Origin: JALXDT01 sp964634755
GTDB taxonomy: Bacteria > Acidobacteriota > Aminicenantia > JAMOAD01
Assembly (NCBI GenBank): GCA_964634755.1
Contig: CAZWJH010000020.1
Location: 1 to 31,433 of the forward strand
DNA: 31,433 nucleotides
Reading direction: 5' to 3'
Below the pieces are notes generated by a model. The model saw only the letters and a program-made list of their open reading frames with translations, ran no database searches and had not been told where the DNA came from. This document shows positions 1 through 8,163 of this stretch, in pieces. The translations under genes were made by a program, and so were the position numbers. Each line of letters starts with the position of its first letter. The stretch's first letter is position 1.

Positions 1-24
1 ATTATATATTTTATTAACATAAAA

Positions 25-53
25 TATAATAAACTAATTTATCGTAGGAGGAG
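25..53 (+). promoter_or_regulatory. -10 element and Shine-Dalgarno of the OPT transporter gene
   Basis: A consensus TATAAT lies at 25-30, and a strong purine-rich Shine-Dalgarno (AGGAGGAG, 46-53) sits just before the ATG at 56. Any -35 would fall at about 2-7, where there is only a weak AT-rich sequence, so the promoter is partial evidence. RNA starting near 37 would carry a leader of about 20 nt. Confidence 0.5.
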
Positions 54-55
54 AG

Positions 56-2095
56 ATGAGTAAAGAGAAATTTACCCCTTTTGTACCCGATGAAACAGAT
101 CTTAAAGAATTTACATTAAGAGCTGTTGTACTTGGTCTTTTTATGACAGTTGTACTTGGGGCTGCCAATGCATACCTCGGGCTTAGAGCAGGTATGACAA
201 TAGCAGCAACATATCCTGCTGCTGTTATCGGAATGGCTATATTAAAATTGGTTAAAGGTTCAATTCTTGAGGAAAATATAGCCAGAACGATAGGTTCCAT
301 AGGAGAATCAATAGCTGCGGGAGCTATTTTTACTATTCCTGCTTTTGTTATTTCCGGTGTTTGGACAAAATTTGATAGTTTTGAAGCATATTGGAAGTCA
401 TCGGCATTGATGCTTGTAGGAGGTATTTTAGGAATTCTATTTGTAACTGTTTTGAGAAAAGTTATGGTTGAAGATCCGGAATTACCTTTTCCTGAGTCTG
501 TCGCAGCTTCAGAAATTCACAAAGCTGGGCAGAGAGGAGGAGAAGGAGCGAAATATCTTTTTCAGGCAATGGGTATTGGCAGCTTAATCTATCTTTTGGG
601 TGTTTTTAAATTTTTTGCAGCTTCAAAAGATTTTATCTTTGGATTGGGAAAAACTCTCAATCTTTCGATTGGAAAATTAAAATTAGCTGGTAAGGAAATT
701 CTCCCTAAAGTAAAGGTCGGAGGAAAAGCTACTTTCGCCGGACCTGCTATAAGTCCTGCATACATAGGGGTTGGATACATCATAGGACCAGAGTTGGCCG
801 CCTTGAACTTTGCCGGTGGTGTTCTTGCATGGGGACTTTTCGTACCTCTTGTAATATTTTTTACAGGGCCGAATCTTACCACCTATTTTCCTGTTGGGGG
901 AGGTATTGAAGGTGCAGAATTGTGGTATAAGACAGCAATATTGATTTGGAAATCAATAGTAAGACCTATTGCTGTTGGTGGTATGTTAGTTGGAGCTGTT
1001 TATACCCTTTACAAAATGAGAAAAAACCTTGCTCTCGGAATGAAAAGGGCTGTAAGTGATGTTAAGAAAGCTACAAAACAGGAAACTTCAACAAAAAGAA
1101 CAGATAAAGACCTTAATTTTAGGATTGTGGCAATAGGTCTTTTCCTTACACTTATAGCAATGACAATTATCTATTATGTGTTTACCCACTCCTGGAATGC
1201 AGCCTTGACAGCAGCTCTTGTAATGGCCGTTGCAGGTTTCTTTTTTGCAGCAGTTTCTGGGAATCTTGTAGGTTTAATAGGATCCTCAAATAATCCAATC
1301 TCAGGGCTAACTCTTTCAACTTTAATTATAGCTGCTCTTTTAATGCTTGTAATAGGGGCAAAAGGGACAGCTGGAATTGCTGCTGTTTTGGGAGTGGCAG
1401 CAGTTGTTTGTGTCTCTTCAGCTGTTGCAGGAGAGATGCTTCAGGATTTGAAAGTCGGACATATTCTTGGAGGAACACCTTGGAAAATGCAGGTGGGAGA
1501 TTTGATAGGAATTCTTGTCGGTTCCTTAATTATGTATTTTCCCCTTTTAGTTTTGCATATAGGAGATATTAAAGGGGGGGGAGAAGGTTTTGGAGGTAAA
1601 GCATTGCCTGCTCCTCAGGCCGGTCTTATGGCTGATCTAACAAAGGGAATTGTTGGCGGAAATATGGCATGGCTTTTAGTTGTCGTAGGAATGCTAATGG
1701 GTATTGCTTTCGTAATGGTAAAAGTAAAATCACCTATGCTTGTAGCTGTTGGTATGTATCTTCCTCTTGAAACAACTTTTGCGATTTTTGTAGGTGGTAT
1801 GATCAGATGGATTGTGGATAGTAAAATCAAGAAAAATAATTTCAACGATAATCAAAAAGCAAGAGTGGAGAACACAGGTGTTTTACTTGCCTCAGGGTTA
1901 ATTGCTGGGGAAGCTTTAACGGGGCTTATTATTGCAGCTTTAAAGTTTTTTGACATTTCAATTCCAGCAATATTTGAACATGCATCTTATTTGTTGGGAT
2001 TGGTTTTCTTAGTGCTAATTGGTTTTTATCTTGTAGCCCTCCCTCTTAAAAAAGCAGGAAATCCTGACGAGCCAGCAACACAAATAGCAGAATAA
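56..2095 (+). CDS. OPT-family oligopeptide transporter
   Basis: This 679-residue inner-membrane protein belongs to the oligopeptide transporter (OPT) superfamily, bacterial peptide branch, which imports small peptides by cation symport. It is hydrophobic from end to end, with roughly 14-16 membrane segments. Family features visible are GLRAGMTIAATYPAAVIG near residues 42-60, SIGESIAAGAIFTIPAF near 80-96, and the YIGVGYIIGPELAALNF stretch near 230-250. A Lys-rich cytoplasmic loop near 320-355 separates two halves. Length is normal for the family and the start has a strong Shine-Dalgarno. It appears to be transcribed alone, ending in the strong terminator at 2110. A histidine kinase and a peptide-binding lipoprotein follow directly, which suggests shared peptide-related function (inference). 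The family call is firm, but the substrate cannot be read from sequence. Confidence 0.93.
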   Translation: MSKEKFTPFVPDETDLKEFTLRAVVLGLFMTVVLGAANAYLGLRAGMTIAATYPAAVIGMAILKLVKGSILEENIARTIGSIGESIAAGAIFTIPAFVISGVWTKFDSFEAYWKSSALMLVGGILGILFVTVLRKVMVEDPELPFPESVAASEIHKAGQRGGEGAKYLFQAMGIGSLIYLLGVFKFFAASKDFIFGLGKTLNLSIGKLKLAGKEILPKVKVGGKATFAGPAISPAYIGVGYIIGPELAALNFAGGVLAWGLFVPLVIFFTGPNLTTYFPVGGGIEGAELWYKTAILIWKSIVRPIAVGGMLVGAVYTLYKMRKNLALGMKRAVSDVKKATKQETSTKRTDKDLNFRIVAIGLFLTLIAMTIIYYVFTHSWNAALTAALVMAVAGFFFAAVSGNLVGLIGSSNNPISGLTLSTLIIAALLMLVIGAKGTAGIAAVLGVAAVVCVSSAVAGEMLQDLKVGHILGGTPWKMQVGDLIGILVGSLIMYFPLLVLHIGDIKGGGEGFGGKALPAPQAGLMADLTKGIVGGNMAWLLVVVGMLMGIAFVMVKVKSPMLVAVGMYLPLETTFAIFVGGMIRWIVDSKIKKNNFNDNQKARVENTGVLLASGLIAGEALTGLIIAALKFFDISIPAIFEHASYLLGLVFLVLIGFYLVALPLKKAGNPDEPATQIAE

Positions 2096-2109
2096 TAAGA
2101 TAGATAAAT

Positions 2110-2145
2110 AAATCCGCTTCCCAGTACGGGAAGCGGATTTTTATT
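2110..2145 (+). terminator. Strong intrinsic terminator after the OPT gene
   Basis: A perfect 13-bp inverted repeat (2110-2122 with 2128-2140) encloses a 5-nt loop, AGTAC. The stem contains a GC-rich core, and the 3' arm runs into a T tract at 2138-2142. This is the clearest Rho-independent terminator in the window. It ends three or four bases before the ATG of the next gene at 2146, so the kinase gene has no conventional leader. Confidence 0.9.
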
Positions 2146-3858
2146 ATGAAATTAAAAGAAAAGTTATTCCTTTCTTTTTTTTCTTTTTTCCTTATTTTTG
2201 TTTTTTTAAACTCACTCATTGTTTCATTCCTCTTTACAAAAAATGAACAGAGAGCTTTAAAAGAGAAATATTTTTCCTTTACTGCAAGTACAGTCTATAA
2301 TATAAATCATCAACGAAAATTATATCTGAAGCACTTTCCTATAAAATTTCATTCTTTTATATCAAAACTTGTGAGAGAGGAAAGGAGTTTTGAAAATTTT
2401 GAAATAGTAGATGTATATTTTAATCTTGTTTATTCGTATAAAGATTTCTTTAAAAAAGAAAAAGAAATGATGTTTAAACTTCCGTTAAACTATGTAAGAG
2501 ATGTTTCTTCTCATGTCATAGAAAATAAAAAATATTTAATAGTTCTTGTTCCTGTTTTTGAGGAAGATGGGAGCCATCGCTATTCCTTCATATATTATTT
2601 TGATTTTTTTGTTTTAAAAAGGGTATTTTCAAAGTCATTTTTTGTTATTTTACTTATTAATATTCCTCTTTTTATTTTGCTTTTGGCTTTTGTTAATAGA
2701 AGGGTAAAAAAAATTACAAAATCAATAGAAAACTTGTTAAGTTATGTTGAGGGAAAGAGGGAAAAAGATTTTTTAAAAAACATGGTAAATTCAGGTACAT
2801 ATGAGATTAGAAGATTGTCTACATCTCTTAGTGAGATGACTCAGGAGATAGAAAAGAGTTTTAAAAGAGAGCAAGAAATTAGAAGATTTCTTGAATCTGT
2901 TTTAAATAGTTCACCTAAGGGGATTTTTATTGTGGATAAAAATTTAAAAATAATGTTTAAAAGTAAGGTTTTTGTGGAAAAGTATGAGAAAAATAAAGGA
3001 CTTTTGTGGGAGATCTTTGAGCGTTTCCCATTAATTAAGAAAAATGAAGTTCTTAAATTAGAGGGAAGAACTTATAATATATCTTCATATAATGTAGAGG
3101 GGGGGTTTAAGGTTATCATAATAGATGATATTACTTCTGAAATAGAATTACAGCAAAAATTAATAATTGCTCAAAAAATGGAAAGTTTAGGTTTTTTTAT
3201 TGCAGGGATTGTTCATGATATTAAGAATATGCTCGGGGTTGTTGCAGGTTATGTTGAAATTTTGGAAGAAGAGGCTTCTTCTGAGTTTTCAATATATGTT
3301 GAGAATATAAAAGAGGCATTAAAAGAGACGCAGGGTATTATTTATAATTTTCTTAAATTTTCTCGTGCTAACGAAGAGGAAAGAAAGATTTATCTAATAG
3401 ATGAAATAATTTTAGAAACACTTGAACTGATTTCAGCAAGGCTGACCAAGATAGATTTAAGAGAGGAAATTAAAACTAAAAATGCTTATTGTAAGTGCAA
3501 CAAGGAAAAAATGGTTCAGGTTTTAATAAATATTTTTCTTAATGCGATAGAGGCGATTGAAAAGAGTGAAGAAAAAATTATTTGGCTTAAAGTTGAAGAC
3601 TTTTTTTTGGATGAGGATAGTCCTGTTCTTAAAAAGGGAAGGTATATTATGATTTCTGTAAGAGACAATGGTCCCGGTATTTCTGATGATGTTAAGAATA
3701 AAATTTTTGAACCTTTTTTCACCACGAAGGAAAAAGGCACTGGCCTTGGTCTTTTTTCTAGTTATATTATAGTACAGAATGAGGATGGATTTTTGGAAGT
3801 GAAATCAGAGGAGAATAAAGGAGCTGAATTTATTGTTTATATACCAAGAGTAGAATGA
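2146..3858 (+). CDS. Membrane sensor histidine kinase
   Basis: This is a 570-residue orthodox sensor kinase. TM1 is at about residues 6-30, an extracytoplasmic sensor region at 31-162, TM2 at 163-183, a HAMP-like linker at 185-240, and a degenerate PAS-like region at about 245-335. The HisKA H-box holds the phospho-acceptor His357 (VHDIKN). The HATPase domain shows the N-box Asn466, G1 box DNGPG (507-511), F-box FEPFF (521-525) and G2 box GTGLGLF (531-537), so all catalytic boxes are intact. The kinase resembles NtrB-type enzymes in its boxes. No response regulator is encoded in the window. The start abuts the upstream terminator and lacks a good Shine-Dalgarno. I kept the start because the first membrane helix follows at once. 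The last 4 nt overlap the next ORF (ATGA), implying translational coupling to the binding protein. Confidence 0.92.
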   Translation: MKLKEKLFLSFFSFFLIFVFLNSLIVSFLFTKNEQRALKEKYFSFTASTVYNINHQRKLYLKHFPIKFHSFISKLVREERSFENFEIVDVYFNLVYSYKDFFKKEKEMMFKLPLNYVRDVSSHVIENKKYLIVLVPVFEEDGSHRYSFIYYFDFFVLKRVFSKSFFVILLINIPLFILLLAFVNRRVKKITKSIENLLSYVEGKREKDFLKNMVNSGTYEIRRLSTSLSEMTQEIEKSFKREQEIRRFLESVLNSSPKGIFIVDKNLKIMFKSKVFVEKYEKNKGLLWEIFERFPLIKKNEVLKLEGRTYNISSYNVEGGFKVIIIDDITSEIELQQKLIIAQKMESLGFFIAGIVHDIKNMLGVVAGYVEILEEEASSEFSIYVENIKEALKETQGIIYNFLKFSRANEEERKIYLIDEIILETLELISARLTKIDLREEIKTKNAYCKCNKEKMVQVLINIFLNAIEAIEKSEEKIIWLKVEDFFLDEDSPVLKKGRYIMISVRDNGPGISDDVKNKIFEPFFTTKEKGTGLGLFSSYIIVQNEDGFLEVKSEENKGAEFIVYIPRVE

Positions 3859-5306
3859 GAAAAAAAGTATTCATCTTCTTGTTAATCTTTTTTATTTTTA
3901 ATTTAACAAGTTGTAGAAAAGAAGGGAATGTTTTAAAAATTTCTTTCCCTAATACAATGTTTATTTTTGACCCCCATCAAACAGGCTGGTCAACGGATTG
4001 TAAGGTTAATTCAAATGTCTTTGAAACATTGGTGAAAATTAAACAGAATCTGGAGATTGTCCCATTTTTGGCAGAAAGGTGGTACAACCCTAATCCACGG
4101 GAATGGGTCTTTGATTTACGAAAAGGAGTGAAGTTTCCCAATGGAGAGGAGTTAACTGCGGAGATAGTAAAAAAGAATTTTTTGAGGATTTCTACAAGAG
4201 AACTTTATTCTCCATATTCAAATATTGCCAAAATAATAGATCGGGTGAAAGTTTTGAGTCGATACAAAGTTTCTTTTTTGTTGAAAAAAAGAAGTGATAA
4301 TTTTTTAATTCTTCTTTCAGATATTAAACTTATTTACTTGGGGAATAATCTTTTTTCAAAAAGCTCTGATAATAAAAAAAGAATCTTTCTCGGGACAGGC
4401 CCCTTTTACTTTTACGAAATTGGGAAAGATAAAGTAATTTTACGGAGATTTTTGAAATACTGGAGAAGGCCCTCACATATAGAAGAGATACAGTTTTACT
4501 TTAATATCACAAATGCTGCTAATTCAAAAAATTATGATATTTCAGAGATTTTTACTTTTCCCAAAAAAGTTGAGAATAATTTCCATTTACTTATAAAGCC
4601 GTCAAATTATATATACTTTTTAATTTTTAATCTTAGAAAAAAACCTTTTTCTGATAAAAGGTTAAGAGCTTTGGTTTCAAGTCTTTTGCCATATGAAAAG
4701 ATATTAAATGAACTTAAAATTCCCAATTCCTATCGTATCAACCAGTTGGTTCCTCCGTGGTTAAGATATTCTTTAAAAGAAAATGAAGTAAGAAGTGAAA
4801 AGGGTGAGTGCAAGAAAAAGTTTCTCGGTAAAATTATCTTTGTTTTCAGAAAAACCAATGAAATTAGTAAAATCACTTCGAAAGTTATTCTTAGTGAACT
4901 AAAAAAATGCTTTCCAAATTTAGTTTTACTTCCTTTAAGTGATAGAGAATGGAGACAAAAACTTTTCTTCTCAAAAGATCTTGATATGACTCTTTTTAGA
5001 TATGGGAGTGATTCCGCGGGAGTTGATGATGTCTTAATAAAATTTTTTCACACTTATGATGGAGGAAGAGGAATTTTGAATTTATTTGATTATTCGGATA
5101 AGGAACTTGATAAATTAATAGATGAAGCTGAAAAGGAAGAGAATCTTGATTTAAAAGAGAAAAAATACAGAATAGCTCATAAAAAAGCCCTTGAAACAAA
5201 ATATTTTATTCCCCTTTTTATTGTTCCGAATTTTTATTTAGTCCGAAATAGTATTAAAGAAAAGGAAAATGTTGACATCGGGAATATATATGAAACTGTT
5301 AGGTGA
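3855..5306 (+). CDS. Peptide-binding lipoprotein, ABC solute-binding family 5 (OppA/DppA-like)
   Basis: This 483-residue lipoprotein has a lipobox LTSC with Cys20 as the predicted lipidation site after a hydrophobic signal. The mature part matches family 5 solute-binding proteins, which bind peptides or nickel. Visible hallmarks are an early FDPHQT segment, NVFETLVKIKQNLEIVPFLA, the WVFDLRKGVKFPNGEELTA block near residues 90-108, and GTGPFYFYEIGKDKVILR near 180-197. It is somewhat shorter than typical OppA (about 510-540). No ABC permease or ATPase gene is adjacent. Instead its start overlaps the histidine kinase stop by 4 nt. A role as a sensing partner for that kinase, or as a feeder of the upstream transporter, is inference. 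The family is well supported. Confidence 0.88.
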   Translation: MRKKVFIFLLIFFIFNLTSCRKEGNVLKISFPNTMFIFDPHQTGWSTDCKVNSNVFETLVKIKQNLEIVPFLAERWYNPNPREWVFDLRKGVKFPNGEELTAEIVKKNFLRISTRELYSPYSNIAKIIDRVKVLSRYKVSFLLKKRSDNFLILLSDIKLIYLGNNLFSKSSDNKKRIFLGTGPFYFYEIGKDKVILRRFLKYWRRPSHIEEIQFYFNITNAANSKNYDISEIFTFPKKVENNFHLLIKPSNYIYFLIFNLRKKPFSDKRLRALVSSLLPYEKILNELKIPNSYRINQLVPPWLRYSLKENEVRSEKGECKKKFLGKIIFVFRKTNEISKITSKVILSELKKCFPNLVLLPLSDREWRQKLFFSKDLDMTLFRYGSDSAGVDDVLIKFFHTYDGGRGILNLFDYSDKELDKLIDEAEKEENLDLKEKKYRIAHKKALETKYFIPLFIVPNFYLVRNSIKEKENVDIGNIYETVR

Positions 5307-5314
5307 ATTTAAAA

Positions 5315-5350
5315 TAGAAAAACTAAGGAATTTGTGCTAAATTATATCAG
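5315..5350 (+). promoter_or_regulatory. Probable leaderless promoter of rnr
   Basis: TAGAAA (5315-5320) is followed after 17 nt by TAAATT (5338-5343), which is preceded by TGC, giving an extended -10. Only 7 nt separate the -10 from the ATG at 5351, so RNA would begin at about the start codon. The nearest AAGGAA lies 20 nt upstream of the ATG, too far for a normal Shine-Dalgarno. The hexamers are imperfect, so support is moderate. Confidence 0.4.
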
Positions 5351-7513
5351 ATGAAAGAAAAGAATTTAAAAAAGAGTAATTTAATTAAAAATGTTCTTGA
5401 AATTGTTGGGGAAAGGGATAAAGGAATAAAGTATTCTTCTATCTCTAAAGAGCTGAAAGATAGAAATGTTCCATTTCATTCAAAAGTTTTAAAAGATACC
5501 CTTAAGGAGCTTTTAAAGGAAGGGGCAATATATAAAGATAGAAATAGGTATTTGATTAAAAGGTCTAAGAATTTATTGAGGGGAGAGTATTCCGCGGCAA
5601 AAGGAGGCTTTGGATTTGTTATTCCGGAGGATGGAAGCAAAGATGTTTTTATTCCTCCCGGTAAAACAAAAAATGCAATGAATGGTGATATGGTAGAAGC
5701 TCTTTTTTACGAAAGAGGAGGTAAAAGAGAAGGGGAAATCATAACCGTTTCTAAAAGAAAGTATAGAAAAATGATAGGCTATTTTAATCTTGAAAGATTA
5801 AGGGCATATCTTATTCCTCTTGATACAAAAATAGATGATGAGTTTGAAATAAGGAGTTTGACAGGTGTCTCCGTATTACCGGGGATGTTAATTGAAGGGG
5901 AGCTTAAAGAAAAGAAGAATGATATTTATATTGAAAAAATAACAAGGGTTTTTGGTTTCCCGGATGAAGAAGGTGTTGATATTGAAGTTATAAAGGCAAA
6001 ATATTCTTTGCAAAAAGATTTTCCTGAAAAGGTAAAAAATTTTATTTCAAATTTGAATAAAGTTGTAAAGAAAAACAAAGAAAGAGCTGATTTGAGAAAA
6101 GAGGTTATATTTACGATAGATGGAGAAGATGCAAAGGATTTTGATGATGCTGTCTCCATAAAAAAAGAAGGTAATTTTTACTTTCTTGGAGTTCATATTG
6201 CAGATGTATCTCATTATGTGAAAAGAAATACACCTCTTGATAAGGAAGCATTAAGGAGAGGAAATTCTGTTTATTTTCCCGGTTTGGTGATACCAATGCT
6301 TCCGCATGAGCTTTCATCGGATCTATGCTCTTTAAAAGAAGGTGTAGACAGATATACTCTCTCTGTTGAAATGAAAATAAACAAAAAAGGAGATGTGCTC
6401 AATTATAAAGTCTTTCCTTCAATAATTAAAAGTAAAAAAAGACTTACATATAAAGAAGCTCAGGAGATTATTAATGGTAAAATAACTGATGTTGATAAAA
6501 GTATAAAAAAATCTCTTTTAATTATGAAGGAGCTTGCTGAAATTCTTATTAAAAAAAGAAGAGAGAAAGGCTCTTTGGATTTTGACCTTCCCGAGCCAAT
6601 TCTTTTGTATGAGAAGGATAGTCTTGTGGGAATTTCGGCTGCTATAAGGCTTTTTTCTCACAGAATTATAGAGGAGTTTATGCTTGTGGCAAATGAAACA
6701 ATCGCTGAATTTTTAATGGAGCAAGGATTGCCTGTGCTTTTCAGAATTCATGAAGAGCCTGATCCTATAAAATTAAACCATCTTAAAGAAATTTTAAGTA
6801 AATTGGGATATGAGTTTGAACCTAAGGAAGGTAATATCCCACGGCAGCTTCAAAAGATTATTGATAAGGTCAGTGGGAAAAAAGAGGAGACTTTTGTAAG
6901 TCTTTTAATCCTTAAATCAATGAAACTTGCAAAATATAGTCCGGTAAACAAAGGCCACTTTGGCCTTCAAAAAGAAAATTACTGCCACTTCACTTCTCCT
7001 ATTAGGAGATATCCTGACCTTGTTATTCATAGAATAGTAAAGGAAATTGTTGATATAAAAAAGAAAAAAAAGGTTTTTTACTCTGAAAGTGAACTGGAAG
7101 AAATTGGAAATTGGACCTCAAAAACAGAGAGAAAGTCTGATGAGGCAGAAAAAGAGCTTATAAGGTGGAGAATTATTAGGTTTATGAAAGATAAGGTGGG
7201 CGAGGAACTTTACGGGAGAATTACAAATTTTACCCAGTCTGCAATTATTGTTGAATTGGAGGATTTTTTTGTTGAAGGATCTATTCCCTATTATGAGCTT
7301 ACAGATGATTTTTATGTTCCTACCAAAGAAAGGTTGAAAATAACAGGTTCAAGGACAAAAAAGGGGTTTAGCATTGGAGAAAGAATAAAAGTCTTAATAG
7401 CTTCAGTAGATATTTACAGACAGAAGATTTATTTTCTTCCTGTTGACTTTATAGAAAAGAAGGAGAAAAAAAAGAAAAAAAGGAGAAAGAAAAAGGAGGG
7501 AAAAAATAAATGA
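5351..7513 (+). CDS. rnr: Ribonuclease R (3'-5' exoribonuclease, RNB family)
   Basis: RNase R degrades structured RNA from the 3' end and acts in mRNA decay and rRNA quality control. Domains of this 720-residue protein, in order, are an N-terminal winged helix (about 8-70), cold-shock domain 1 (about 76-135, with GGFGFVIPEDG), cold-shock domain 2 (about 140-200), the RNB catalytic domain (about 245-570) and an S1 domain (about 617-697). A Lys/Arg-rich tail follows at 702-720. The metal-binding aspartates are present as Asp257, Asp263, Asp265 and Asp266 in TIDGEDAKDFDDA, and the HFTSPIRRYPDL motif is at about 546-557. Length and architecture are typical. Its stop overlaps the next gene's start (ATGA), and that gene's Shine-Dalgarno lies inside the Lys-rich tail codons. 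Confidence 0.96.
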   Translation: MKEKNLKKSNLIKNVLEIVGERDKGIKYSSISKELKDRNVPFHSKVLKDTLKELLKEGAIYKDRNRYLIKRSKNLLRGEYSAAKGGFGFVIPEDGSKDVFIPPGKTKNAMNGDMVEALFYERGGKREGEIITVSKRKYRKMIGYFNLERLRAYLIPLDTKIDDEFEIRSLTGVSVLPGMLIEGELKEKKNDIYIEKITRVFGFPDEEGVDIEVIKAKYSLQKDFPEKVKNFISNLNKVVKKNKERADLRKEVIFTIDGEDAKDFDDAVSIKKEGNFYFLGVHIADVSHYVKRNTPLDKEALRRGNSVYFPGLVIPMLPHELSSDLCSLKEGVDRYTLSVEMKINKKGDVLNYKVFPSIIKSKKRLTYKEAQEIINGKITDVDKSIKKSLLIMKELAEILIKKRREKGSLDFDLPEPILLYEKDSLVGISAAIRLFSHRIIEEFMLVANETIAEFLMEQGLPVLFRIHEEPDPIKLNHLKEILSKLGYEFEPKEGNIPRQLQKIIDKVSGKKEETFVSLLILKSMKLAKYSPVNKGHFGLQKENYCHFTSPIRRYPDLVIHRIVKEIVDIKKKKKVFYSESELEEIGNWTSKTERKSDEAEKELIRWRIIRFMKDKVGEELYGRITNFTQSAIIVELEDFFVEGSIPYYELTDDFYVPTKERLKITGSRTKKGFSIGERIKVLIASVDIYRQKIYFLPVDFIEKKEKKKKKRRKKKEGKNK

Positions 7514-8091
7514 ACTTTCTTGCAATTAACGGATCCTATAGAGAGAATGGATTAAATTCCAAAATGATTAATTTACTGAAATCAGAATTTGAAAAAAAAG
7601 GCCATTTTTTAGAAATAATTCTTTTAAAGGAATATAAAATAAAAACATGTGAAGCTTGTCTTTTAGACGATCTTAAAAACTGCACGCCCGAAAGATGTTT
7701 TTCTTTAGGGGACGATTTTGAGTTTATAGCTAAAAAGATGCAAATTGCTGATGGATTAATATTTGCCACGCCTGTTCACTGGTATGCTCCATCAGCCCTT
7801 ATGTGGAATTTAATTGAAAGGATGACTTCACTGGAGAATACGAGGAATAAGATAATTCAGGGAAAACCTGTTGCGGTAATATCTGCGGCTGCTGAAGATG
7901 GGAGCCAAAGTGCAATTACAAATATTATAGTGCCTTTAATTCACATGGGGCTTTTTGTTTTACCTTTTGGGATGACATATTATTCTGGTAAAGAGGACGA
8001 CAAAGAGACAGAAGAGTATCTTAAAAGAATCGTGAGAAACATGATTTTCTTTTCTTCCCAAAAAGGAATGAAAAAGCATTCATGGTGGTAG
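7510..8091 (+). CDS. NAD(P)H-dependent FMN reductase / flavodoxin-fold protein with cysteine cluster
   Basis: This 193-residue protein has a flavodoxin-like fold of the NADPH-dependent FMN reductase / iron-sulfur flavoprotein group. The phosphate-binding loop is NGSYRENGLNSKM (7-19), and the flavin-site segment ATPVHWYAPSALMWNL is at about 86-101. Cys47, Cys50, Cys58 and Cys63 form a CX2C-X7-CX4C cluster, where related iron-sulfur flavoproteins carry a [4Fe-4S] ligand motif. Cluster binding here is inference, because the spacing is not the classical one. The start has a strong Shine-Dalgarno (AGGAGGG, 7494-7500) and overlaps the rnr stop by 4 nt, so it is co-translated with RNase R. The electron partner and substrate are unknown. 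Confidence 0.85.
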   Translation: MNFLAINGSYRENGLNSKMINLLKSEFEKKGHFLEIILLKEYKIKTCEACLLDDLKNCTPERCFSLGDDFEFIAKKMQIADGLIFATPVHWYAPSALMWNLIERMTSLENTRNKIIQGKPVAVISAAAEDGSQSAITNIIVPLIHMGLFVLPFGMTYYSGKEDDKETEEYLKRIVRNMIFFSSQKGMKKHSWW

Positions 8092-8093
8092 TG

Positions 8094-8118
8094 AGTGTAT
8101 TCTTGAAAACACTTTTCT
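8094..8118 (+). terminator. Weak possible terminator after the flavoprotein gene
   Basis: AGTGT (8094-8098) pairs with ACACT (8109-8113), followed by TTTTCT. The stem has only five pairs plus an imperfect extension. The -35 of the phoH promoter lies in the loop. The evidence is marginal. Confidence 0.25.
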
Positions 8119-8154
8119 AAAATGTTAAACTATTTAAAATGAAAAACAATAGGA
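8103..8154 (+). promoter_or_regulatory. Promoter and Shine-Dalgarno of the phoH operon
   Basis: TTGAAA (8103-8108) and TAAACT (8126-8131) are separated by 17 nt, a good sigma70 arrangement. RNA would start near 8138, giving a leader of about 26 nt with the Shine-Dalgarno AGGA at 8151-8154, 9 nt from the ATG at 8164. This promoter would serve phoH, pgpH, ybeY and the CBS gene. Confidence 0.55.
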
Positions 8155-8163
8155 AATATAAAG

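Noticed and set aside
7460..7510. A-rich run at the end of rnr as a programmed frameshift site
   Set aside because: The frame is intact, the Lys-rich tail is usual in RNase R, and the A/G run is explained by Lys codons plus the next gene's Shine-Dalgarno.
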